A DNA stretch of 64,000 nt from contig NC_088319.1 in the NCBI RefSeq assembly GCF_910592395.1, forward strand, positions 16,182,001-16,246,000, written 5' to 3'. The stretch's first letter is position 1; each line of letters begins with the position of its first letter. Below the pieces are notes generated by a model. That model saw nothing but the letters and a program-made list of their open reading frames with translations, was not told the origin of the DNA and searched no databases. The position numbers and the translations under genes were made by a program. The DNA is from Lineus longissimus (taxonomy: Eukaryota > Nemertea > Pilidiophora > Heteronemertea > Lineidae). Shown here one piece after another: positions 24,801 through 36,800 of the stretch.

Positions 24801-27800
24801 GCTCTTGAAGGAACTAGTTCTCCATTGTAGGACAAATATCCACATATTTCTGTCTCCATAGAAACTTAACTGACTCACACAATGGGCAGCCAGTAGTGAT
24901 CCAGGCTGGTTCATTTTTGATGCTTCCCCTCAAGTAAACATTCTGCTATTCCAAAGGATTGTTTCCCTGGATGCTGGTCTATGGAAATATCTCCAGTCGT
25001 GGAAACCATCATATGGTGCAAGCGACTCTGTCTGGTGATGATGTCAGCCTTGTCAGTAGAGTGCTTCTCTTCACGTGGCTTTTACCACTGATGTTTGTGG
25101 GATTCGTAGTGGCAGATGAATCACTTTTATGGCAAGCAGTCGCTCACAAATTTAGCAATGATGTCATGAACAATTTCCATGATGTTTTCCACAAGAAACA
25201 TTGGTAACAAGGGGGAAATCTGCAATCATTTTCCATCCTTCCCATCAAGATATTACAAGACTATTCCCATTTGGAAGGCATTGTCTTGCTGGTGTAAATA
25301 GTGGACCAATGAATCTACTGCCTTGCATGCTGGTTTCACCCAGCGAATACAGCATGAATTGCTTTGGCCTAAGCAATGTGTTAAAATATCCTCTGTATAT
25401 ATGATGCCCGTGTTGGCATTGTAATAGTGGTGTAAGTAATGGAAACAAACACTGTATTTGAAAATATTGGCCTGAACAAAACAACATCAGGTGACTCAGC
25501 CACATAATGGTTTGGCAGCCTGCCAAGCCCAGGTGTACATTGAGAATGTCTGTATGGTACTTAGTAGTCTCTGCATGCATACTCAGCTTGTGTATGAAGT
25601 GATCCAGGCTGTACAGAGAGACTCCTCTGTCTATACTTTGTATGTGTGAATACTTGAGTGTCTGCATAAAACTAGGCAATCAGTAGTAGGCCTCGTTGTG
25701 TGGAAATTCATATCATGCCTGCTTGCTATATATGACTTCATTTCAAGAGGCTTTAAGTTCATAATGCACATGACAAGGAACTGACAGATCGAGCTAGTCT
25801 TATCAGTTGAAAGTTCATCGATTTAAAAGAAATCTTGCGATGGATTTGATCATTTGTACGCCGGGTACAGTGACAAGAAGCACGCAGTCTTTGTAAACAT
25901 GGCGGACAAAACAGTCACCATCCCACACGACAGAACATCACGGCCAGAAACCAACATAGTATTCTGCTATTCTGTTCATAATCCGCAGCCAGCGAGCTTT
26001 GAACCTGTGCCATTTTCATGATGAGTTGGTTGCCATGGTGACAGGAGACTCCAATCAATTCTGCTGTGAAGCCTGGAGTACATCATGGCTTGTGTATACA
26101 CATGTGTACACTGATTGGGTTATTCTACAGTTGAACTATGGTTAACCCTTTCATGACAAGTATGCACAAGTCATGGTGAAGTTTCGACAGCTCCCTGTGG
26201 CCTGCTCATCTGTAAACTATGATATCATTGTGGCCACGATCATCCATTTCGTTACATGTTCACTCTCATGACCAATTATGTTCGGATGAGATGATATACA
26301 GTCTAAATCATGCATCGAAATAGGTGATTCAAGGTCATCTAAGGAAGTTCTTGGAAATCCGGAGAAGCCAGTTTTCAATTATAACCATTTCGTCACTTAT
26401 GACACGCAGTGCATCATTCCAAATCATGACACTTTACAGAATTGGTTTCAACTGAATTTTGTGAATGGCTTGAATGACAGTCATCTCATTTTCTGCTTTC
26501 ACTTTGTGACTAGGCCTTCTTAGTGCTGTTGACTTGTTCTTGACACTTGGTGGCCTAGATCACCAGTCCACAGACCTGTATGCAGCCGGTGCAGAAGGCC
26601 TGTAGAAATGTACAGTTTGTTGTATTATTATTCAAATCTTGTTGTCTGAGTGAGGTCACCTTGCCTGATCTGATAGAACTTGTAGGCCTCAACATATTTT
26701 GGCACTCATCCAAATCATATTGAACTTTACCCAGAGGCACCTAGGTTAACCCTTCAAAATTCATGTTCACAGGGCTAAATGTTGTTGTATTATTATCAAT
26801 TATGATATCAGTACATTGTACTTCGTATAATTCTGCCATTGGAAGTGATATCAGATCAATGTACAACACACAGGCCTATATGCAATGATTATGATGGTCA
26901 GATTGACCTCCAAGTCTTGGACAATGCAAGAAGTCATCTGTTTCTAGTTTTCTTGCCCATCGTTTCCATCAAAGCAATTTTACAACATTTCCATGGCGAC
27001 GATATTGTCTGCCCGCTCGAGTGCTGCATGGCGGCGTTCATTACTGTTGTGATAATTCCCTCCTTGCAGAGTGCAACCATGGTGGTCTTGGATGACAATG
27101 ATCGACAATTATTTCACTGTCTGTTCAGACTCTAGTGAGAATGATCCTTTGTTCCTAAAAAGTGTTGCTTGGACGTTTCCATATCTCCAGTTCTGAAATG
27201 AAAAGTGGCCCAGAAATGTTCAGTACCCAGAGTGTTGGCAAGATTACCTGAAATAAATAAAAATTCACGGGTAGTTGTAAAACAAGAAACACAGAAACGA
27301 AACAGAAACACAGAAACACAGAAACGAAACGCAGAAACCAGTCTTGTGGCGAATTCTGGTCTGCAGACTCCATCTTGTTGCCATGGTTGTGCCCGCGAAC
27401 GCGGGTGTAACTAAAACTGGTATTCAGTCGGAATGGAAGGAGGAATGCTCATTTCCCAATACCCCTTTTAGCCTCATCAACGTGTGCGCAGATTTTGATC
27501 GTGCCCCTGACCATGCCGATCCACCATCTGTAGGGCATGAGGACTTTATGATCGATATGAGCCGCCAGTAAGTCGGCATGACCAATGACCAGAACACGAC
27601 CATAGGCCTGCTAGGAATGTACAATAGAACATGACCCTCTATTCGAAGGACTATTTTCTATTTACACTGACCTCCCCAATACACTACATGTATGTACTAC
27701 ACGGCGTAAATAGAAAGTAGTCCTTCGAATAGCGAGTCCTGTTCTTTTGTACATTCCATGGCCTGTGCACGACACTAGGCTGAACTTCCCTACTGCAACC

Positions 27801-30800
27801 TCATTAGCATAAACAGATATTTAAAGGGGCTATTTAAAGGCAGCAGCTGGGCAGTCAAGATTGAGTTACTCCAAGTCCAAGTCTAGTGCCCGCCCGCCCC
27901 CCCCCCCCACTTTACTCTATTCTAGTCGCCAAAATTGGTCTCTCACGTCTCACATAACGTCGAAATGATTCACCCATGTACTGGTACCGTACCTTGCATT
28001 TAGTGCAGCATCAGACGGGATTTGTAGGATGATCCTGGTACTTCATGTAAATTGAACACTACAAGGCAAGATGTTGCACTGCACCTTCATTTAAAATAAC
28101 ATGCTGTAGGAATCGAATCGAACCTACCAAAGTACTACACCACCACCTCAAAAGACTTCACCCATATCGTGCCGCCCCCTCCCCCCCCCCCAAGTTGCTC
28201 CATGTATCCCCTCAACAACTCTATTGCATTCCGGCTGGCCGCAACCCACCAACCTAAGATTTTACTTTTAAACGACAATAACAACGGATTGGGCAAGGAA
28301 AGTATCGGCGTGCCGCTTGATTCCAACTTTTATGAAAACTCGTTTGATTTTCGTTTCTGCGTTTCGTTTCTGCGTTTCTGTGTTTCTGTTTCGTTTCTGT
28401 GTTTCTTGTTTTACAACTACCCAAAATTCACAACTTAAATGATATCTTTTGAGCAATTCGGCGGTAAAATATCGTTTTGAAGGAAAAATATTAATCGAAA
28501 GCGTTTTAAGCGAATGAAAATATGAAATCAAAGTTGAAATCAGTCAGTATCAACATGATGTGGTGGCCATATTTAATCAATAGATTGCAGTGTATTGGTA
28601 TTTCCACACTTCCACACAACACAACCAACCAACCAACCAGCCTCATAATATAACCTGTATACAATGCACACTGTACATTGCGTTCAATGTACATAGCCTG
28701 TATTCCATCCACTATGTCTCTGTTGTACTTCATGTTGGGGTGAGCCGATTGATGGTCATGGGGGTGTGAGGTTACTGTGTACAAAGAATATGAAAATTGA
28801 ATCGGGAGCTTCCATTTTGATTTTTGAGGGTGGTTGGGTTATTGTTTTGAATTTGTTACTTGCTCCTGGCAGTCTCAGATTTGAACTTTGTGCATACTAA
28901 AAATAATACTGCTTTGTGTTGGCGAAACCTATTGTATTTCATCATAGAATTTGTTGTTTTCAGTTCGCAGTATTAGATTCCATGGGTTTAACCCTTTCCT
29001 TTATTAAATTGCTGATAATACAAAAGCTCTCTATGCGAGTAGATTTCAATATGTATCAACAACGTGAAATTAACGATATCCAGAAAGTGTGGACCAGCTA
29101 TTCTTTATATGCAATTCCCTGACCAGCCCTATAGGAGTAGGATGATAACATGTAATCAGTGCAAGGGAATATTGAGAAATAATATGTTATCCTTTAAACT
29201 TCAGTACAGATATCTGATGTAATCTAATATGGTATTTTCTGTCAAAATAAATGGTTTGGGAGAGAAAGCATTCAGATGTGTATAACTTATGTCTGAAATC
29301 TAATTAGACCATTTCTGAGGGGTCAAGCTTGTCGTCTGGCATGGGGATAGTTTTCATGCGACATTGCCACACATTTATCCAATATTTTGACCACCTCAAG
29401 AAAGTTGGGTGTCCATCTCCCAAAATGATCAGTGATCTTCTGCCATTTGACGACGAGAACAGCGTCTGCTCTAGTTCCAAAAGGTTGTGCTCAGACTGTT
29501 GGTTAGTTGGAATGTTAAGAGATTGTTGTCCTATTTAGGTTTCACGTTTTGATATGCTGGAATGGCTAATGAGATTTTGATGTTCAAGCAACGTGTATAT
29601 GGTAGGCTGTTGGTTATAAAAAATGTGGAATTTTTGGGATTTATTCTGAGCTGAGTCTTCCATGCAGCATTGCTATCAAACAGCTCTGGATTGCACATCA
29701 TTAACAATCCACAGCTGCAGACCGTGATAGCACTATGGCTGCTCTGTTTGATAAGGTCTCTCTCCGACTTCAGGCTGCCAACTCGGCCAGGCTATTGATC
29801 CAAAACCATGTATACTCGACACACAAGAACCTAATGCCACGTTTCAGCTCGTACAGTGCTTGAGATCAATACAGGCCGCCATTGAAAAGAATGTGATTAA
29901 TGCTCCCCGCTTCTGTGGCACATACAGCGTGGAGCTATATTTCATAGTGATTTATTTGATTGAGTAGAATGCATGAGACGGGAATAGTTATGATGTCTCG
30001 CATTCTCTACGCTAATTTTGGCGTTATCGGGTTCTGCTGAGTTAATGGCTGCACTTGGGGGGAATTTTACACTGTTGCTTTATTGTTTGGAGATTGACGT
30101 GAATGGGGCTATGTATTGCTGTTAATATTAACCCTTCCCAGTGCGGCTGCAACACATGTTCCCTCTGTCTCACTGGATTTTCCTGTGTGTTGCAAACGAG
30201 CACGATGATCATGAAGGGAAACCTCTCTGATTCTGCATTTACACGCAAGTCGATTCGAAATCGTCTATGTAGAGAAAAATGATTTGGTTACCAGTTTCGA
30301 AACAGCCGCATTCAATTTGGTTGAAAAGGTGCCACACTTGTTGTGTAATATGGCAGCGCACCACCAATGGACAATTTTCATACTAGCTCCAGAGGTGCGG
30401 TCCTCCCAAATTAGTTAATGGCATTCATCCATTCTCAAGTAGAGCAAGGGCTCAAATGGTTGTAGAACGCAGTCATGCATGATCATTTTAACCAAAAATA
30501 CATGAATTATGGTGACACGTTCAAAAGCAAGAATGGCTTTCTTTGTCCAAAGGAGGTGTGATCATCCATTGTAGTAAGATCATTAACCTTAAAGCAGATG
30601 AAAACCCCTTATAAATAGATATTTTATTTGGTCAGTAGAGTGTGACTGAGTACTTTAAAGCTTCTGTCGTATGTCCTCTTTCCCTCCATTGCCTGTGTGG
30701 TTACGACTGTATGGTCCATATGTTGCGTTTTTACTCAGGCTGGCCTGGTGCCAGCTATTCTGCTGGTGCATTGGAAAAGAACTCTAAAAAAAGTGTCTGT

Positions 30801-33800
30801 ATGTATACAAAGCCGGTTTACAAATGTATTATGATAATCGTCAGGCATACAGCAATGATCTCATCCATCAACCATATGTTGCCTGTACGTAAAATGTACT
30901 GCCTGTGCATTTTGTACAGACTCCTACACACTGAAGTGACATCTGTGGTTTCAATTACCAACTAGCTTGTTGATAACCATTGCTCTATGTATGAGGACTT
31001 TGAGACAGTATTCAGCCAAGTCTTCCTCCAACTAATCCTCTTTCTACTCCAGGAATTATGGATAGTTTCCTAATTCAATGCAGTAGCCAGTGGAGTAAAA
31101 AACCTTGACCCTTGCTTGACCCTTACTCATTGCAGGACCCAAGATACCGAGCGACAGACAGAGTACTTCGCCAGTCGCCAGCCTTCGTCGACCGACTTTG
31201 AGACACGTCGCCAGGTTGAATACAGTGATGATGACAGTACGCAGTCTCGTGGCAGGCCCAGAGAGAGGTTGCAGGGTAGCAGAACTGTATATACACAACA
31301 AACACAAAGGTACTCGTCATATTGATATCTCTTCTTCTTCTTCTTCAGCGTTCAACCTGCCTAAGTACTATAACCTCAGTCCTGTGGCGGAGATGAAGCG
31401 GCTTGTCGCCCGAAGGTCCGGCTGTGTTCCCCACAGCTTTTCTTCGACCTTCGTGTCCTTTGGCCAGAATCTATTTCGTAAATCCTGGTACAGGGGACAG
31501 TCCTGTAGGATGTGCGTTGGTGTTTGCACTGCTGTCTGGCATTGATATCTCTGATTGGATGTAAAAACAGTGGTGATGATTGCACGGCAATGCCACCTTC
31601 TTTGTTCATTATTACAATAAATGTTGTTGATTATTTGCAGGGACCAGCCAAAAAGTACTATTGCATATCCAGCGCGGTACGAGTCACGCTCGTACGGCGA
31701 TCAAACCGGTGATGACGACTCAGAAGTTTTTGATCGACCGAAGCGAGTACCTCAATCCCAAGTTTACACAAAGTCTCGAACTAGTCAGAAATGGACATCT
31801 TTTTCCCGGTCGCCGTCACAAAGTCAGAGTCGCTCAGCATCAGAGTCGAGTAGTAGTTCAAGGTCGAGTTCAAGTTCAAGTAGTCGGTCAAGATCACATT
31901 CACAGTCACAGAGGTGAGCACTATTTTCCTTTCTGGATGACGAACAGATGTTTTTACTGTTTCGTGTCTTAAGTTATGTTGATATTGATCTGTTTTAAGA
32001 TCGAGCCGATGCCGTTGTGTGTGTGCTCTAAAATAAATTGGAACCTTAGAGCTCAGGCTCTGAACCTGATAGGTTGTGAAAGTGAGTCAAATATCCAGAA
32101 TTTTGACCTTGCTGTGACGATGTTTGAAAAACGATTTCATTTGTCCATTTTCAGTCGCAGCAGTAGTAAAACGAAGCACCCTTCGTTGGTGAGAAAAGTG
32201 GAGAAACCACCAGGTGAAGAGAAGGAGGAAGGACATTTAGGTATCCTGATACGAGGACTCCCCGTCAGATCCACTGGTTTGTACTCAAGGTCTTCTTCTT
32301 CCTCCGCAATCAGGGCTGCCTTCTTGTACACTTGGGGTGTAACTCTGCTCCAAATACTTGGTGACTGTTCACTGAAATGTTATTGTATTGTCTCTAAAAT
32401 ACTTGAAAATCATGATGCATGCCGCTGGCCCTTCACGTCATGCATGTATATTGCGACTACATGTATGGTAAACGTACCATCTGATCTCCCATGGTGTGAA
32501 TCTTCAAACTCTATATTGTTGTGATGTTGCTTTCAGACACAAGTTTACGAGACGGTCTCTTTCACGAGTATAAGAAGTTTGGCAAGGTGACAGCAGTGTC
32601 CATCCAAGGCCAAGGTGGAGAGAGACGTGCGATTGTCAGCTTTAAAAAGTAAGTCCATAAAAGTATCCTAAATTGCTGTATCGTGTGCGCAATTTTTAGA
32701 TCACATGTTCTGAGAAAATTGTTTAGAGAATGCTGATCTCTAATCTTTGTCATCACTTTCCTTGGTCCTACTATTTGACAATATCAGAACTGATATGGAT
32801 TGCCACACTTTTTGCTACATGTCTCACGCATCGTTTTTCAGGCACGACGATGCGTCAAAGGCTTTCGAAGCTTCCCAGGGGAGGCGATTCTTCGGGGCCC
32901 AGATCCTCGTGGAGGAACACGAGGGCTTAGAACCCGAAGATAGCGAATTCCGTCCACCAGAGGCCGAGTTAGATGAGTATCATCCGAAGGCCACACGGAC
33001 ATTATTTGTGGGAAACCTCGAAAAAGACGTCTCTACAACTGATCTCAGGGGCATATTCAAAGATTATGGGGAGATTATTGTGAGTATGATAACGAGGTTG
33101 TGGCTCCCTGATGTACAGTCTTGAAGGCGAAATGTAAAACTATTGTACAGAGGTGAATCATTGATGTTATGGTGTCATCAAGAATGTATAACTAATTTCA
33201 GTTTCTCAAAGTGCCCACCCTGAAGTGCTTTCTAAACCTTCCTCTCTCCTCCTTTCCAGGATATTGATATAAAAAAGCAGGGGACCGTTTCTGCATATGC
33301 ATTTGTGCAGTACACAGACATTGCCAGCGTTGTAAAGGCCCTTCATAAAATGGATGGCGAAAATATTGGTGCTAACAAAATCAAGGTAAAAGTATGTTGA
33401 CTAGTCAATGTTTAGTTATAAGGTAGGGTGTTGGCCAAGGGGAGATTTCTTCACTTGCCAATGAAAGCTTTTGCTTCTCTTGTTAAGCAGACGGATTGTG
33501 TCCAGTCACTTGTGACCGTGTGCAAGTATTTCCTGCTGTAATGTTCTGGATATGAGTTGGAGAGGCTGATCTCGGCTACAGAACATACAAGTACTGTCCA
33601 TTATAGAGAGGTGTCCTGATGAGAGAAGTCAAATTGAATGGAGACAACCAATTTGGGACCATCTGTAATAGAGAGGGTGTCCTTATTTGACTGGTATCCA
33701 CAAGGGTGGTTCCACTGTGGTAATATAAAGCTGGCAGTTTTGATCCATGAAAATCACCATCGCAAATTTCCTTATTCAGTTGACATTACCTTCGTTCATG

Positions 33801-36800
33801 TAATTTTGGGCTTATTTTTGAATTTGCACGAACTTTTACAAAATAGCCATGGATACTGATGTCGTTGTTGGTTTGTTTCAGCTTGGCTTTGGCAAGAGTA
33901 TGCCCACGAACTGTGTGTGGATAGACGGGGTGGCTGATACCACCGAAAAACTTTTATGTCGTCAATTTGGGCGCCATGGACATGTCCAATACTCTGTGAT
34001 CGATCGGGTCAAAGGTCGTGCTCTGATATATTATGATTCTGTGGAATATGCGCAATACGCTGTCAATGAAATTCGTGGTCGTGTGATGGCCGGTAAACGG
34101 TTGCAGGTGAGTGTGAAGCGGGAAATAACGGTGAGCACGAGAAACCGTGCAGTTTTCACTGGCTCTGGATTAAAAGATCGAAGTAAGTTAGCCGCTTGGC
34201 AATCGGAACTGATTGCAAGCCTGTTAAAGCGGGGATCACTTAGATTAATCATCATAGCCATTTGCCAATGATGAACAAATTGAGAACAAAATTTCTTTGA
34301 AAACTCAAATTTACCGTGATTGCAGCATTTCTTATTTCTTCAACTTTCAGGTGGATTTTGCCAGTCGGGATTGCCAGACCAACCTCTATGAAAAGATGGA
34401 ACGCACAGGACAGTTGCGGCCGGGGGAACGACCAGACGAACGGCGGGGAACGTTTAGGGGCCAACAGTTTGAAGCTAACTTTGAAGAAAAGTACGTAGCA
34501 AATAGTGAAATTGATTCCTAGTTTTCTCTCGGTCTTATCAGGTTCTTTCTTTGCTGCTGAATTTGGTGACATGGGGGTTCGGTGAATGTTATTGCAAAGG
34601 TGACAGGAAGTGATATTTTGAACAAGATAAAACACAACGAGTACTGTCAGTGCTCATAAGGCTTGACTGGATGTATTACCTTTCCCATTATGCTTATGAA
34701 GTCTTAAAAACATTACACCATTATTACATGACCATCACAAGGTTTGAAATCCTCAACCTTGTCTAATGTTGGGCCAGGTAGTTCATTGCCAGTATGTTCA
34801 TGTAGGTATAATATTCAGGGACACCACATTCGTTAAATAACATTGTGGTTCTTTATTCGTTAATAGCACGCAACGCCATGAAGGAACCACTGCAGTCACC
34901 CCCACAAAGTAAGTTTGCAGTGTTGGTCTGAACATTGCAAAATAACATGATTCTGTTCCCTGTAGTGGGCAAATATTTAACTAATTTCTGCATCGGCAAA
35001 CTCCAATGTATTCTGTCAGCGAAGGCGGCCCAGTATTCTGAGGGTTCATCGGGCTAAATATCATTTGTCTTTGGCTATAGGGATAGTAAAAGGCAGGTCA
35101 CAATAAGAATAACCCCTCACAGGTCTTCAGCTCATAAATAACATAAGCATGTTGATAGTGTTTAGTGGTTTCGTTCCCGTAATAAAGGTCTTTCTTCAGG
35201 TCTAGCTGTTGGGGGGGGGGGGGGGGGGGGGGGGTTATCAAAGCCAGTGGTATGCTCTGTACCACAACAGCGTCATCTGCGAGCAATTGTAAACTGTGGC
35301 TCAAATGAAAGCCAGTGGCATGCTCTGTACCACAACAGCGTCATCTGCGAACAATTGTAAACTGTGGCTCAAATGAAAGCCAGTGGCATGCTCTGTACCA
35401 CAACAGCGTCATCTGCGAGCAATTGTAAACTGTGGCTCAAATGAAAGCCAGTGGCATGCTCTGTACCACAACAGCGCCATCTGCGAACAATTGTAAACTG
35501 TGGCTCAAATGAAACATGAGGGACCATCAAAGAATTGTAGATTGTATCATGTTTCTGCTTCTTTGAAAGGAAAAACTGATTGGATATGAAAAAAAGCTGG
35601 ATGGCGCATGGATTGGAATGTCCTTTCATTTGTATTGTATTCATTGCATGTGTGTTCCTAGAGTCTGACAGAAATCATTTGATATTTTGTTTTTCCCAGT
35701 AACCAAATTGTTGTATCAATATCATACTGTTCCTGTTATATTCATATAGATGGCAGCACAGGTCACTTCTTGATTTTCCTCACAAAACCTCATCTGTGCT
35801 CCTCAGAATTGTCTACAAAACGGTGAATAGTGTAATCACCCAGTTTCGTCTTCTACCAAATTTGATAGAAATGTGCATTGTTCTCAACGAACTATCTTCA
35901 AACTGAAATGCTGCCCTTGAAAATGCACATGATCGAAAACCAGCATGTACAGCAGCAGGTGGAGGTTGAAGCATTCTTCTAAAGTAAAGTGGGTTGCATT
36001 GGACCTATTTTGCAACATCAAATCTAACATTCCTGTCTTCTTTCCAGAAATGCACGAGGTGGGTTCGAGCGAGGATTCCAGCAGGGTCACTTCGAGCGAG
36101 GACGAGGAGGGACCTTCCGCAGTGGCTCAAGTCGGAGTTTCCGCGGTGGCCGTGGACGTGGCACATTCTCGTTCAGTGACAGCACCTTCCCAGAAGAATT
36201 CACGTCAGAGTCAAGGCGGCGCAGGTAAAAAGTTCAATAATTTGATTCGATGTAGAAACCATTAATACTCATTTTTGAAACAAGCCTGTTGATTCCAAAT
36301 AAGTCGTTGATGGTTATTGGACCAGAGGACAATAACTGAATAATAGGTTTAGGATAAAATTGCACCTGTTTTATAAAAAATAACGGTGCTCTTCACTTTG
36401 CAGAACTTTCGACGAATACAGCCAAGCAAGTGGGACGTCATACGTGAATGATGACTCGTATGAACAAGAACTCCGGGAGTACGGCTTCAGTCAACAACGC
36501 CGAGAGTTCGATAGTCCTAGCCCTACCAGGGAACGGCGGTTAGATTCGCGGGATTCGAGTCCAACATCTACTTTCACTGTGCGGCGATCATCGACGCACG
36601 AAAGACAAGTGGACAGTTATGACGAAAGATACTCGGACCGTTATTCAACACGATTCAAGGATACCGATAGCCAATCAGGTGATGTGGATAGTGTACGCAG
36701 TGAAACGCGGCGAGAATATCGTGATAGGTACATTTACGATGAAAAATTCCAAAAGGGAGTCAAGGAGCGAAAGACAAGTAAGGATACGCGTAGTTACTCT

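Larger units (their letters stand above)
18840..31135 (+). other. SPEN: SPEN intron 2 (12.3 kb), mobile-element rich
   Basis: The intron carries no open frame that resembles a known protein. It holds two long-TIR elements with 9-bp target duplications (23080-23635, 27269-28422), a stem-loop candidate near 29674-29753, and otherwise AT-rich unique-looking DNA. In human SPEN early introns are also the longest. No nested gene could be supported on either strand. Confidence 0.6.

Noticed and set aside
24959-25207. 82-codon frame with a hydrophobic segment in SPEN intron 2
   Set aside because: No good start context, family match or splice sites; hydrophobic run alone is not evidence.
35945-36265. 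106-codon plus-strand frame over the RGG exon
   Set aside because: It is out of phase with both neighbouring SPEN exons and resembles nothing known; the spliced SPEN frame explains the exon.
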